Position numbers and translations under genes: made by a program. 55,391 nt of DNA, from positions 1 to 55,391 of the forward strand of contig JAQUPD010000010.1 of assembly GCA_028716785.1 (NCBI GenBank). The letters are read 5' to 3'. Source of the stretch: Fidelibacterota bacterium (GTDB taxonomy: Bacteria > Fidelibacterota > Fidelibacteria > Fidelibacterales > Fidelibacteraceae). The notes under the pieces were generated by a model. That model did no database searches, had not been told where the DNA came from, and saw only the letters and a program-made list of their open reading frames with translations. Positions 24,503 through 33,478 of the stretch are shown piece by piece; within the stretch, counting starts at the first letter, position 1; each line of letters opens with the position of its first letter.

Positions 24503-25660
24503 TTAAAACTCAGTCGTTACTATTTTAATTGCTAAAGAATCTGGATCAAAAGCAATTTGATTGAATCCGTATAATTCTTGTCCCAAACGAATAAAAATGC
24601 CGCTGATAGCAGTTTCAGCATTATCTTGCATATCCATCATGACTTCTGTAATTGGGAGGGAAACCTTTTTGTCACTTTTTTTAATGAGTCCTGAATTTTG
24701 ATAACTACTAAAAAGAAAATTTTTTGTTTCCCAATTTTCCGACGTGAATAGTCCAATATAGATTGTTAATGAATCTTCATCGAAATAGGAATGAGTGGGA
24801 TCAACAACAAGGGAGAGCTCGGAATAGTTTATAGATTTTCCTTCAAGTGTAGGTAAGAATTGGGATGACGTAATGAATGCCCGGCGAATCGCTCCCTGGG
24901 AAACAAAAAAATCAGGAGCCATATCTGTGTTTCTTAATTCAGAATAAGTAAAATCTTTATTTGCATAGATTGTGTATGTGCTATCTTTTGTCTGTAGGGA
25001 ATCATAAATCGTACAAGTAACTTTTAAGTATGGCCAATCGGAAACAGTATTGGAGTTGGAGGAGTAATATCCAATAATTCCATCTGGATTATTTGGGTCA
25101 AAATCTAATACAATGCCGTTGTTAGATTCATCTTGTTTTAAATTCCACCAACCGTTTACCACATCACAATCAAGGGGAATTATAAGGGTATCTGGTGAAT
25201 AAGAGGATGTGTTGAGAGGAATTAGATGATCTTTTACTGTTTTCCAGTAGGTATCAAAATCTGTTGTATCAGACCAAGCAAAGTCTTTTGATGTAGGAAT
25301 AAGAGCCGTTTGAAAAGTAAATAATTCAGCCGATCCCCATGTTTTATATTCTTTAAGAATAATCTTAGCACTTTTAATCACTAAGTTATCTACGTCAACT
25401 TTTGTATCATTTATTGCAGTAAAGTTTGTAAAGGCTAACACCGTTTTACACTCAGCATCTCTAAAAGCCCCCACATAATTATAAAGAGATGAAGCGGACG
25501 ATGAGGAGTTGTATTTAACTGTTAATGAATCAAAATCTTGCCGCGTAAATACAACAGAATCTACCTTTGCAGTTCCAGGTCCTACTGGCAGTTGTACTTG
25601 ATCTTTTTCACAGGATACTATTAAAATAAGATATGTAAGAAAGAACCAAAGTTTGCGCAT
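24503..25660 (-). CDS. DUF4270-like surface lipoprotein
   Basis: A 385-residue lipoprotein with lipobox LIVS-C17 followed by EKDQ. The mature part is beta-rich with many Thr, Ser and Asp residues (VFTRQDFDSLTVKY, VGAFRDAECKTVLAFTNF, VDNLVIKSAKIILKEY). The pattern of a 'DSL/T ... G.y.D....t.AF' N-terminus resembles DUF4270, whose gene in Bacteroidota commonly neighbours a glycogen-synthase-like gene. The same neighbour is found here, upstream of the terminator. Function unknown. The start follows AAGGAGG. Confidence 0.55.
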   Translation of the reverse strand: MRKLWFFLTYLILIVSCEKDQVQLPVGPGTAKVDSVVFTRQDFDSLTVKYNSSSSASSLYNYVGAFRDAECKTVLAFTNFTAINDTKVDVDNLVIKSAKIILKEYKTWGSAELFTFQTALIPTSKDFAWSDTTDFDTYWKTVKDHLIPLNTSSYSPDTLIIPLDCDVVNGWWNLKQDESNNGIVLDFDPNNPDGIIGYYSSNSNTVSDWPYLKVTCTIYDSLQTKDSTYTIYANKDFTYSELRNTDMAPDFFVSQGAIRRAFITSSQFLPTLEGKSINYSELSLVVDPTHSYFDEDSLTIYIGLFTSENWETKNFLFSSYQNSGLIKKSDKKVSLPITEVMMDMQDNAETAISGIFIRLGQELYGFNQIAFDPDSLAIKIVTTEF

Positions 25661-25671
25661 AATCCTCCTTG

Positions 25672-25706
25672 TAAAAAAAATCCCGGGGGTGTTAAACCAC
25701 CCGGGA
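25672..25706 (-). terminator. Intrinsic terminator
   Basis: On the minus strand the stem TTCCCGGGTGG / CACCCCCGGGA (7 G/C-rich pairs plus inner pairs, loop around TTTAA) is followed by a run of nine Ts. It lies just after the GT5-like gene stop (25742), so it ends the cpoB-GT5-like transcript and separates it from the lipoprotein gene downstream. Confidence 0.85.
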
Positions 25707-25741
25707 ATATACTATGAGTTTCTGAAAAGTTTAAAAACTTA

Positions 25742-26572
25742 TCAGATATTTTCAAGAAAGTGATATACCTGTTGTGCCGCTTCATTCCAAATGTTTTCAT
25801 CAGGATTTTCTATGGAGAGCTTCAGATATTGTTCCCCTTTTTGTTTGAGCAGTGCATTAACAGAAGCATCCGAAAGAAGATCGTTTAAAAAAGAAAATTC
25901 CTTATTTTCAAGAAGAATAACACCCTCTGCATGTGTAATGGCAGATTTTAAGAGTCCAACAGGATCATTTAAATTTTCTTCTTTTTCTCCTATATAGAAT
26001 TCTTCAAGAATTTGTTGTCTAATTCCTTTAAAGACCATATCCTGACTTAACACAAGAACTGGTTTTGTCGATTTATACCAATCCTTTTTGTGATAGACTT
26101 TTTTTAAGAGATAGGGAATTAATGCTGATTCCATATTGCAGCAAAGAATCACATCAGGTTGCCAGTAGAGATATTCTAAGGTTTGTATCGCTGTGTAATC
26201 AAAAATTGTAACACACTGTTCCCACACTTCATAGTCACTAATATCATGAGATTCAGCGATAGGTTGACTTATTTTTTTGAACAAATCATTGACAAGAAAA
26301 TATACTTGTACCCGTGTGTCGGGAATAAAAGCAGATTTTACAGAAGGAACAATTTCTTCAACTTTGTGAGGGACAGGAATTTCTTTCAGGCGAATTACTT
26401 CTCTTAGAATATATTTTCTATCGGAAATAAAGCCATATTTTGGCATAAAAAGACGGGCATCAATTTTGTTTTCATTATAGATTGTTGAAACCGATTGAAT
26501 AAAATCACCAATAAGCGATGGCTCCGTAAAAGGCGTTATTTTTCGTGTTGTTGCATAAATACGTAAAGTCAT
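25742..26572 (-). CDS. Degenerate glycogen-synthase-like (GT5 N-terminal domain) protein
   Basis: A 276-residue protein resembling only the N-terminal Rossmann half of glycogen/starch synthases. The opening TEPSLIGDFIQSVSTIY...DARLFMPKYGFI aligns with their KTGGLADV...V-MPxY start, and WQPDVILCCNMESALIPYLLK with the 'pDi-H-nDW...P' region. The KxGGL ADP-glucose loop is not preserved (here EPSLIG) and the C-terminal domain is absent, so synthase activity is not expected. Stand-alone proteins of this kind occur across FCB genomes next to DUF4270-type lipoproteins, as here. A regulatory or envelope role is possible but unproven. Confidence 0.65.
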   Translation of the reverse strand: MTLRIYATTRKITPFTEPSLIGDFIQSVSTIYNENKIDARLFMPKYGFISDRKYILREVIRLKEIPVPHKVEEIVPSVKSAFIPDTRVQVYFLVNDLFKKISQPIAESHDISDYEVWEQCVTIFDYTAIQTLEYLYWQPDVILCCNMESALIPYLLKKVYHKKDWYKSTKPVLVLSQDMVFKGIRQQILEEFYIGEKEENLNDPVGLLKSAITHAEGVILLENKEFSFLNDLLSDASVNALLKQKGEQYLKLSIENPDENIWNEAAQQVYHFLENI

Positions 26573-26581
26573 TGTATTCTT

Positions 26582-27385
26582 CTATTGTAGTTGATTCAAC
26601 ATTTCTTGAGCTTTTTGGAAATATTCACTCGAAGGATAATATGTAACAAGGCGTTGAAATTCCTCAATTGCTTTTTCTTTTTGTCCAAGTTTGAGGTAAC
26701 AATAACCAAGCTTTAATTGAGCATCATCATATTTTCCTTTGTCCGTAAAGGTAAAAACTTTTTCGAATTCAATAAGTGCTTTTTTGTAGTTACCTAACAT
26801 GTAATAGGATTCTGCAAGCCAGTACTGGGCATTATCGGCTAATTCATGATTTTGATTACTTTTTAGAAGCTCTGAGAATTTTTGAATCGCTTTTTCATAC
26901 TGCTTGTTTTGGAAATAGCTTAAAGCCTCTACATACTCTTTTTGATATTCTTCTGGCGTTAGGAGGGTGGTACTTGTAGGTGATGCACTTATATTGTCAA
27001 CTTTAGTTTTTAGCGATTGTATTTCGTCTAGAATTAAAGCTTGAAGGCTATCTATTGCCTCAAGATTCTGCTGTAATGCCATGTCTTCACTCTTTAACCG
27101 CTTTATTTCTTCTGTGAGATTGGTCTGCCGAACATTTAATGCTTCGATTTGTGCATTAATTTTTTTGATTTCTTTGACAACTATTTCTAAATCGCTCCGA
27201 GATACGGGTACATTTGGATCCGTTGTGAGACTATCAATAGAACTCTTGACCTGTTGAAGTTCTTTGTAAAGCGCATTAATTTTTTTATGCGCTGAAACAT
27301 CTGTGACACTTTTTGACCCTGAACATCCTGCCAGGAAAAGCACACATAATAAAACACTGACAATTGTTACTCTTTTTCTTTTCAT
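26582..27385 (-). CDS. CpoB/YbgF-like TPR lipoprotein
   Basis: A 267-residue lipoprotein with lipobox FLAG-C21, a coiled-coil of about 100 residues (LYKELQQVKSSIDSL ... EIKKINAQIEALN ... LIDEIQSL-like heptads) and three C-terminal TPRs (ALSYFQNKQYEKAIQKFSELL, YWLAESYYMLGNYKKALIEFE, LGYCYLKLGQKEKAIEEF). This is the CpoB/YbgF layout: in other bacteria the protein sits in the periplasm with the Tol-Pal system and links outer-membrane constriction to peptidoglycan synthesis. No tol or pal genes are in the window. It is the first gene of its transcript, 9 bp before the GT5-like gene. Confidence 0.82.
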   Translation of the reverse strand: MKRKRVTIVSVLLCVLFLAGCSGSKSVTDVSAHKKINALYKELQQVKSSIDSLTTDPNVPVSRSDLEIVVKEIKKINAQIEALNVRQTNLTEEIKRLKSEDMALQQNLEAIDSLQALILDEIQSLKTKVDNISASPTSTTLLTPEEYQKEYVEALSYFQNKQYEKAIQKFSELLKSNQNHELADNAQYWLAESYYMLGNYKKALIEFEKVFTFTDKGKYDDAQLKLGYCYLKLGQKEKAIEEFQRLVTYYPSSEYFQKAQEMLNQLQ

Positions 27386-28154
27386 AATTAGCCCTTTTTT
27401 ATATAGATTTTATTCCACCTAAATAATTTAAATTATTCTGATTAAAAGAACAATAAAAAGCTTAATAAACAATTTCATTCAGATGATAATAAAAAATGTG
27501 ACAAGAGATCTGTTATGTCATCGATATCAAAAATTTCTGACATTTTCCAGATAGAATGCATAAAAAGCATCTCAATCCCTGCATCCAGGGTTTGAATTCC
27601 TAATTGAGCCGTGAATTTACATCATAAGTGTACCTCAAACGAAGAACGGTGGACGGAGAACGAAGACGGGAAATCATTTATCAACGTTCCTCCTTCTGGT
27701 TTGAATCAGAGTGTACACCCTTGCAGATATTCCCTAATTTTATCGATAACCCATCTGCATCTGTTTCACTCAACGCTTTTAATTCTTTGACACACTATCA
27801 TTGAGTTCTAAGTTCAGCCCATGATCCTCTCGTGATGGATAAGATCTGATAGAGTCTTTATGACGTCCTCTGTCATATCTTTGGTAATATTTTGGGGATG
27901 GACACAGATGAACGGTGAATTTGGTCATAAAATCCAACATCTCTACACTCTGAGGTCTCTATACACATCCGTGGCAAGCCTCATCTCCCTCCTCCTCCGT
28001 CTCCCGACTTTATGAGGTGTCACGTGTTGCACGTAATCGTTGAATCCGGGTTTTTAAAATCTACAGCCTTTTTCCGTGAATCTTAAAATGTGTATCCATA
28101 ATTTATGTAACGTTTCTCTAAACGATTCGACAAACCGTTCAAAATGAGGACTCT
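27386..28154. other. 770-bp divergent intergenic region, no gene recognised
   Basis: It separates the minus-strand cpoB gene from plus-strand dsbD and must carry both promoters. The outer flanks are AT-rich like the rest of the window, but roughly 27600-28080 is visibly richer in G/C and in purine/pyrimidine runs (for example CTCCCTCCTCCTCCGTCTCCC). Translation of all frames gave only short peptides with no familiar pattern, the longest on the minus strand being about 50 residues. It may be a decayed insertion. It holds the heptamer repeat at 27637-27671 and a small inverted-repeat structure at 27571-27608. Confidence 0.6.
27637..27671. repeat. Degenerate heptanucleotide tandem array
   Basis: Five consecutive 7-base units: AAACGAA, GAACGGT, GGACGGA, GAACGAA, GACGGGA, with approximate consensus GAACGGA. 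It resembles the short tandem heptamer repeats (STRR type) scattered between genes in some cyanobacterial and environmental genomes. No function can be read from it. Confidence 0.6.
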
Positions 28155-29960
28155 ATGAAAAAGATTTTTGTTACTTTTTTTTCTATTTTGTTCTTTGTGC
28201 CATTTCTTTTTTCTGATACTCCAGATAATCTTGTTTCTTTTAATAGCTATAAAGTTATTTATCAATCCCAAGAGAGGAAAATATATGTTAAACTCTATTT
28301 TGTGATTGAAGAAGGATGGCACATCAACAGTCATACCCCGTTGGATGACTATTCTATTCCAGCCCAGCTTATTTTAGATGATCATCCTGCTTTTTCTGTA
28401 GAAGCTATATATTATCCTGATCCTCATCTTGTAACCCTTGAATCGTTAGGAGGAAAAAGTTCCGTTTTTGATGGATCCCTTGAGATAGAACTCATTTTGA
28501 AAAATATCCGTGATGTTTATGAAAAAACAGATTTAACGGGTCGAATTTTATATCAGGGATGTAATAATGCTATTTGCTTAATTCCTATGGAAACACATTT
28601 TACAATTCCCTTTGATCTTTTGATGATTCAACCGCGCTTTTCTGAAGATGACGGTGATTCTCCATTACCTATTACAACTTCCCCAGCATCTCCAACTCAA
28701 CCCGCAATTGATGAGACCCAAATATCTGGGAATTTTGTCCCAACGGAATCCCTTGATACCTCTGAAGAAAAAAATCCCTTTGCATCGCGAAGTTTTATAT
28801 TAGGATTGCTATTTGCATTTCTGGGAGGACTTGCCTTAAATCTTACACCTTGTGTATATCCTTTAATTCCTGTGACCATTAGTTATTTTGGATCACAAAA
28901 ATCAACGGGGAAACCCCTTGTGCTGGCAATTCTTTATGTATTAGGAATGGCAATTACCTATTCACTTCTTGGAACCATCGCTGCTTTAACAGGAAGTCTG
29001 TTTGGCTCACTTATGGCAAATCCTATTGTTCTAGTTTTGTTGGCATTGTTAATGATTATACTTGCCTTGAGCATGTTTGGGGTGTATGAGATTCAATTGC
29101 CCTATGCTCTGACACAGAAGGGGGGAAGCAGTCGCTTAGGATATTGGGGCGCTTTAATTATGGGACTTACCATGGGTATTGTGGCAGCACCCTGCATTGG
29201 TCCTTTTGTGATAAGCCTTTTAACATACGTTGCAACCGTAGGAAATCCTCTTATAGGTTTTCTTCTCTTTTTTTCTATGTCTATCGGTCTTGGTGTCCCC
29301 TATATTTTTCTGGTTATATTTTCCTCACAGCTGAAAACCCTGCCACGATCCGGGGAGTGGTTAAATGGGGTACGTATATTTTTTGGACTTATCCTTTTAG
29401 GGATGGCGATCTTTTTTATTCAACCGCTCTTAAATCCATTCCTTTCCAAAATTCTTTTTCCTTTATATCTTATTCTTGCAGGAATTTATTATGCTATATT
29501 TAACCATGCCGGAGAAACATCTCCTGGGTTTCGCAAAGTGAAGCTTGTCTTAAGTTTTCTTACCGTTATTGCAGGGATATGGCTTATTAAACCTGATGTT
29601 ACGGCTCAGAAAGATCTTACCTGGCATTCCTATAGCAAGGCTATTTTACAAAAGGCGAATGAAGAAGACCGCTTTGTGATGATTGATTTTTTTTCTGAAA
29701 GTTGTATTCCTTGCAAAGAACTTGATGCCAATACCTTCAGCGATCCTCAGGTCAGGGAAATCCTCAAAGCATTTACACTCATAAAAGTTGATTTAACCCG
29801 GAAAAATCAGGAGCTTATCGAAAAATATAATATAAGGGGATTTCCAACGGTGATTTTTCTGGATCCAGATGGCTATGAACTCCAGAATTATCGGCTTCTT
29901 GGCTACGAAAATCCTCATAATTTTTTAAAACGTCTTCAAAATGTTATCAATCAAAAATAG
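28155..29960 (+). CDS. dsbD: Thiol:disulfide interchange protein DsbD
   Basis: A 601-residue, three-domain DsbD. After a signal peptide, the N-terminal immunoglobulin-like domain carries a Cys pair in YQGCNNAICLIP. The central eight-helix domain has the redox cysteines in LNLTPCVYPLIPVTISYFG and GIVAAPCIGPFVISLL. The C-terminal thioredoxin-like domain has C517-IP-C520 and RGFPTVIFLDPDG. DsbD moves electrons from cytoplasmic thioredoxin to periplasmic partners in disulfide isomerisation and cytochrome c maturation. The start follows GAGGA. It lies upstream of the sdh genes, in the same direction but with a 135-bp gap. Confidence 0.95.
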   Translation: MKKIFVTFFSILFFVPFLFSDTPDNLVSFNSYKVIYQSQERKIYVKLYFVIEEGWHINSHTPLDDYSIPAQLILDDHPAFSVEAIYYPDPHLVTLESLGGKSSVFDGSLEIELILKNIRDVYEKTDLTGRILYQGCNNAICLIPMETHFTIPFDLLMIQPRFSEDDGDSPLPITTSPASPTQPAIDETQISGNFVPTESLDTSEEKNPFASRSFILGLLFAFLGGLALNLTPCVYPLIPVTISYFGSQKSTGKPLVLAILYVLGMAITYSLLGTIAALTGSLFGSLMANPIVLVLLALLMIILALSMFGVYEIQLPYALTQKGGSSRLGYWGALIMGLTMGIVAAPCIGPFVISLLTYVATVGNPLIGFLLFFSMSIGLGVPYIFLVIFSSQLKTLPRSGEWLNGVRIFFGLILLGMAIFFIQPLLNPFLSKILFPLYLILAGIYYAIFNHAGETSPGFRKVKLVLSFLTVIAGIWLIKPDVTAQKDLTWHSYSKAILQKANEEDRFVMIDFFSESCIPCKELDANTFSDPQVREILKAFTLIKVDLTRKNQELIEKYNIRGFPTVIFLDPDGYELQNYRLLGYENPHNFLKRLQNVINQK

Positions 29961-30095
29961 CCAGAAAGCATAAACCTTATTTTCTATAATCATTTTCTCT
30001 TTTTTAAACGCGTGAAAATCTTACTTCATAAAAAATATCCTCCTTTGTAATTTACAGTACAAACATCACATGGATTTTCACAAACAGGAGAAAAG

Positions 30096-30461
30096 ATGGG
30101 AAATCGTGGTCGAAATGTTGGTCTGGCTTTTCATTGGTATTTACAACGAATCACGGCCATTATTTTAATGATAGGTCTTTTTGTCCATTTTTACGTGATA
30201 CATTTTACGATTGATAGACCTATTACCTTTGAAAAAGTTCAAGCCAGACTGTTATCGCCTGGGTGGCTAATTTTTGATAGTATTTTACTTATTGCTGTCA
30301 TTTATCATGCTTTACGAGGGTTTTATAATGTTATTTGTGATTATAATCCTCGGGAGAGTGTCAAAAAAATTGTTTCTTGGTGTTTAACTGTGCTTGGCAT
30401 TTTTCTTATCATTTATGGGATTTATATTCTTATTCCCTTTACGCAGGTTGGAGGCGTATAA
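30096..30461 (+). CDS. Succinate dehydrogenase/fumarate reductase membrane anchor (SdhD-like)
   Basis: A 121-residue membrane protein with three helices. HWYLQRITAIILMIGLFVHFYVIHF covers TM1 with two His residues, and IYHALRGFYNVICDYN gives the H-x2-RG segment typical of SdhC/SdhD anchors, where His ligates haem b and the Arg lies near the quinone site. It opens the sdh operon and ends by sharing one base (TAATG) with the next anchor gene. The start follows CAGGAG. Naming it D instead of C is tentative: the two anchors are similar in size. Confidence 0.82.
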   Translation: MGNRGRNVGLAFHWYLQRITAIILMIGLFVHFYVIHFTIDRPITFEKVQARLLSPGWLIFDSILLIAVIYHALRGFYNVICDYNPRESVKKIVSWCLTVLGIFLIIYGIYILIPFTQVGGV

Positions 30462-30859
30462 TGTCAAACCGCAAGCCACATTTTTTTAAAGAGTGGTTTT
30501 TAAATTTCAATTGGAACATGCTCGCTTTTGTCTTTCATCGCATAAGTGGATTAGCGCTAGTTTTTTATATTATTTTGCATATTTATAGCATCGGTCATTC
30601 TTTAGCGGGGGGTGATGCCTTTGATCGGATGATGGAAGCCTATAACACTCCTTTTGGACATATTCTTGAATATTTTCTTCTTCTCGCAGTTTTATGGCAC
30701 ATGTTTAATGGCATTCGTATTATTGTGTTAGATTTTTTCTGTTTTTCTCATAAGCAAAAAGTATTCATCCTGTGGGTTTTTATTGTCTGTGGTGTTATTG
30801 CACTGGCATCGTTATTTCGCTTTATTCCTGAGGTGAAAATTCTGATTGGAGGATTGTAA
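30461..30859 (+). CDS. sdhC: Succinate dehydrogenase/fumarate reductase cytochrome b subunit (SdhC-like)
   Basis: A 132-residue three-helix membrane protein. FHRISGLALVFYIILHIYSIGHSL is the classic HR-SG first helix of SdhC, with haem-ligand His residues, and LWHMFNGIRIIVLDF matches the 'H-x-xNGiR-l--D' second landmark. Together with the preceding anchor it holds haem b and the quinone site. The ATG at 30461 overlaps the preceding stop by one base, which decides the start; a longer in-frame extension from 30377 would run through the preceding gene. Confidence 0.9.
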   Translation: MSNRKPHFFKEWFLNFNWNMLAFVFHRISGLALVFYIILHIYSIGHSLAGGDAFDRMMEAYNTPFGHILEYFLLLAVLWHMFNGIRIIVLDFFCFSHKQKVFILWVFIVCGVIALASLFRFIPEVKILIGGL

Positions 30860-30864
30860 GGGAT

Positions 30865-32592
30865 ATGATCTTGTCTGATGTAATTGTTGTTGGAGCTGGA
30901 TTAGCTGGATTACGAGCAGCGTTGGAATTAAATCGGTATAATGTAAAAGTGGCAGTTGTTACAAAAGTTCATCCTGTCCGCTCTCAAAGTGTGGCAGCCA
31001 AGGGTGGAATCAATGCTGCTCTGGGGAATCATCTACGGGGTAAGTATGATAGTGCTGAGCTTCATGCCTTTGATACCATTAAAGGAAGTGATTATCTGGC
31101 AGACCAGAAAGCCGTTTTAACTATGACATCGCAAGGAATTGACCGGATTTATGAATTAGAACATTGGGGAACTCCTTTTAGTCGTACTGAAGATGGACGC
31201 ATAGCTCAGAGACCTTTTGGAGGTGCTGATTTTCCCAGAACATGTTATGCAGAAGATAAAACTGGACATGTTTTGTTGCACACTCTTTATGAACAGGCAT
31301 TGAAATTTGAGGCAGCAAGTGAACGGGCTGAAATGAAAATTTACGATGAATGGTTTGTCACTCGCCTTATTGTAGATAAAGGTGCAGCCAAAGGGGTTGT
31401 TGCTTTAAATATCAATACTGGTGACCTTGAAATATTTTCTGGGAAAGCGGTTATTTGGGCTACAGGGGGTTCAGGCCGTGTTTTTGGGCGGACAAGCAAT
31501 GCTTATATCAGTACAGGATGGGGAATGTGTGTTCCCTTTTATGAAGGTGTCCCTTTAAAAGATATGGAATTTATCCAATTCCATCCCACAGAACTTTATA
31601 CGAATAATGTTCTCATTACAGAAGGAGCACGGAGTGAAGGAGGATTCCTCCTGAACTGCAAAAATGAACGATTTTTGGCAAATTATGAAGATTCTGTTAA
31701 AGCAATGGAGATGGCACCCCGGGATATTGTTGCCAGAAATATGCAGCGAGAAATCCTTGCGGGTCGTGGTATTAAGGGAAAATATCTCCATCTTGATCTT
31801 CGGCATCTTGGGAAAAAGAAAATTCTTGAATGCCTGCCCAACATGCGCATGAATGCCATTCATTTTGCAGGTGTGGATCCCATCGATGAACCAATCCCGG
31901 TTATTCCTGGCCAACATTATACCATGGGGGGATTAGATGTCAATATATATGCAGAATCGAAAATTAAAGGATTTTTTGCTGCGGGTGAATGTGCCTGTGT
32001 AAGTGTCCACGGGGCTAATCGTCTTGGCGGAAATTCACTCCTCGAAACCGTAGTTTTTGGAAAAATCGCAGGAGAATCGGCAGCTGCTTACGTTAAAGAA
32101 GGGGCTATCGATGATACTTCTGCAGCCTTTTTAAATGCTGTCCTCAGGGAAGAAGATGAAAAGATATCTCGACTTTTAGCTTCAAAACATGACGAAAGGC
32201 ATGCGGCTATTAATTGCGAATTAGGTGAAGTGATGGATGCCAGTGCTGGAATTTTTCGTGAAGCACAATTTATGAATGCGGCATTAAAAAAAGTCAAAAC
32301 GTTAAAAGAACGCTATACCTATATTGGTTCAATAAGTCCAGGCCGCATTGCTAATTTTGATCTTTTATGGGCAATCCAATTAAAAGGCAGCTTAGATTTG
32401 GCAGAGATAATTCTACAAGGCGCACTCAATCGGCAAGAAAGTCGGGGTGCACAATTCCGAACGGATTTTCCCATGCGCGATGATAAAAATTGGTTAAAAC
32501 ATACCATCGCAACGTTAAAACATGGTTCCATTCACCTTTCATACTCCCCTGTAGATTTATCCCTCTATAAGCCTAAAAAACGCCATTACTAA
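30865..32592 (+). CDS. sdhA: Succinate dehydrogenase/fumarate reductase flavoprotein subunit
   Basis: A 575-residue FAD-binding subunit. The dinucleotide motif is VVGAGLAGLRAALE near the N-terminus; the substrate site is supported by FHPTELY, VLITEGARSEGG, the HYTMGG segment and ACVSVHGANRLGGNSLLE. The subunit oxidises succinate or reduces fumarate, passing electrons to SdhB. Where E. coli SdhA has RSHTV with the His that covalently binds FAD, this protein reads RSQSV (Q41), so FAD may be bound non-covalently. It starts 5 bp after the sdhC gene. Confidence 0.95.
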   Translation: MILSDVIVVGAGLAGLRAALELNRYNVKVAVVTKVHPVRSQSVAAKGGINAALGNHLRGKYDSAELHAFDTIKGSDYLADQKAVLTMTSQGIDRIYELEHWGTPFSRTEDGRIAQRPFGGADFPRTCYAEDKTGHVLLHTLYEQALKFEAASERAEMKIYDEWFVTRLIVDKGAAKGVVALNINTGDLEIFSGKAVIWATGGSGRVFGRTSNAYISTGWGMCVPFYEGVPLKDMEFIQFHPTELYTNNVLITEGARSEGGFLLNCKNERFLANYEDSVKAMEMAPRDIVARNMQREILAGRGIKGKYLHLDLRHLGKKKILECLPNMRMNAIHFAGVDPIDEPIPVIPGQHYTMGGLDVNIYAESKIKGFFAAGECACVSVHGANRLGGNSLLETVVFGKIAGESAAAYVKEGAIDDTSAAFLNAVLREEDEKISRLLASKHDERHAAINCELGEVMDASAGIFREAQFMNAALKKVKTLKERYTYIGSISPGRIANFDLLWAIQLKGSLDLAEIILQGALNRQESRGAQFRTDFPMRDDKNWLKHTIATLKHGSIHLSYSPVDLSLYKPKKRHY

Positions 32593-32610
32593 AAATACTA
32601 CCAGAGAGTT

Positions 32611-33348
32611 ATGGAAAAGAAAAAAACAAAACAATTTAAAATATTCCGGTTTAATCCTAAAACGGATAAAAGACATTATTTTGATACGTTTGATGTTCCG
32701 TATGAAGCGGGAATGACGGTTTTACAAGCGTTAAACTATATTCAGAGAAATTTGGATGGATCCCTCGCTTACCGGTCTTCCTGTAGAGAAGGAATATGTG
32801 GCTCCTGTGCCATGCATATTAATGGGAAATATTGCCTTGCCTGTGAAACACAGGTGATCCATGTAAAAGGAACGGTGACAATCCGTCCTATGGCTCATTT
32901 GGACATCATTAAGGATTTGGTTGTTGATATGAATCCCTTTTTTGAAAAACTTAAAGCTATTAAACCTTATTTAATCCCTGGAGATCCAGATGAAGGGGCT
33001 GAACGCATCCAAACCCAAGATGAACGGGCTTATCTGAATACCCTTGTCGATTGTATTCTTTGTGGCGCTTGCTATGCATCCTGTGCCGTAAATGGTTTTG
33101 ATGAGGACTATCTTGGTCCTGCAGCCTTAGCCAAAGTAAATCGTTTTTTTATGGATTCTAGGGATAAAGCCGATGAACAACGACTAGCCCTTGTTTCTGA
33201 TGAACACGGCGTTTTTCGGTGTCATACTCTATTTAACTGCCAAGTTGTGTGTCCGAAAAATGTAAATCCTACGGCAAATATTGCTAACTTAAAACGACAA
33301 ATAATTGCTCGATCCCTTACAGTAAAGTTTTCAAAAAAGGGAATGTAG
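32611..33348 (+). CDS. sdhB: Succinate dehydrogenase/fumarate reductase iron-sulfur subunit
   Basis: A 245-residue SdhB. The [2Fe-2S] cluster ligands are in SSCREGICGSCAMHINGKYC; the [4Fe-4S] and [3Fe-4S] cluster Cys residues are in CILCGACYASC and CHTLFNCQVVCPKNVNP, the latter with the usual C-P-K ending. It relays electrons between the flavoprotein and the membrane anchors. It lies 18 bp after sdhA and ends the operon, followed by the M16 pseudogene. Confidence 0.96.
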   Translation: MEKKKTKQFKIFRFNPKTDKRHYFDTFDVPYEAGMTVLQALNYIQRNLDGSLAYRSSCREGICGSCAMHINGKYCLACETQVIHVKGTVTIRPMAHLDIIKDLVVDMNPFFEKLKAIKPYLIPGDPDEGAERIQTQDERAYLNTLVDCILCGACYASCAVNGFDEDYLGPAALAKVNRFFMDSRDKADEQRLALVSDEHGVFRCHTLFNCQVVCPKNVNPTANIANLKRQIIARSLTVKFSKKGM

Positions 33349-33478
33349 CGGTTTTTTCCAGAATTCCTTTCTTTCCATTGAAGCACCTTGTATGTTATGT
33401 CCATGCCTAAACGAAGCAGAATATTCATCTGCCTATTTCATTTTTGTGTTCTTTGAAAGGAGCATTCTCCCTTATTTG

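Noticed and set aside
25742-26572. Annotation as an active glycogen synthase
   Set aside because: Only the N-terminal half-domain is present and the donor-binding KxGGL loop is lost.
27586-27602. GGTTTGAATTCC resembling a tRNA T-loop
   Set aside because: No matching acceptor stem, anticodon arm or D-loop could be built around it, and the flanking pairing fits a simple nested hairpin instead.
30377-30461. Longer N-terminus for the SdhC-like subunit starting at 30377
   Set aside because: It would overlap the preceding anchor gene by 84 bp; the ATG at 30461 shares one base with that gene's stop and gives the canonical SdhC length.
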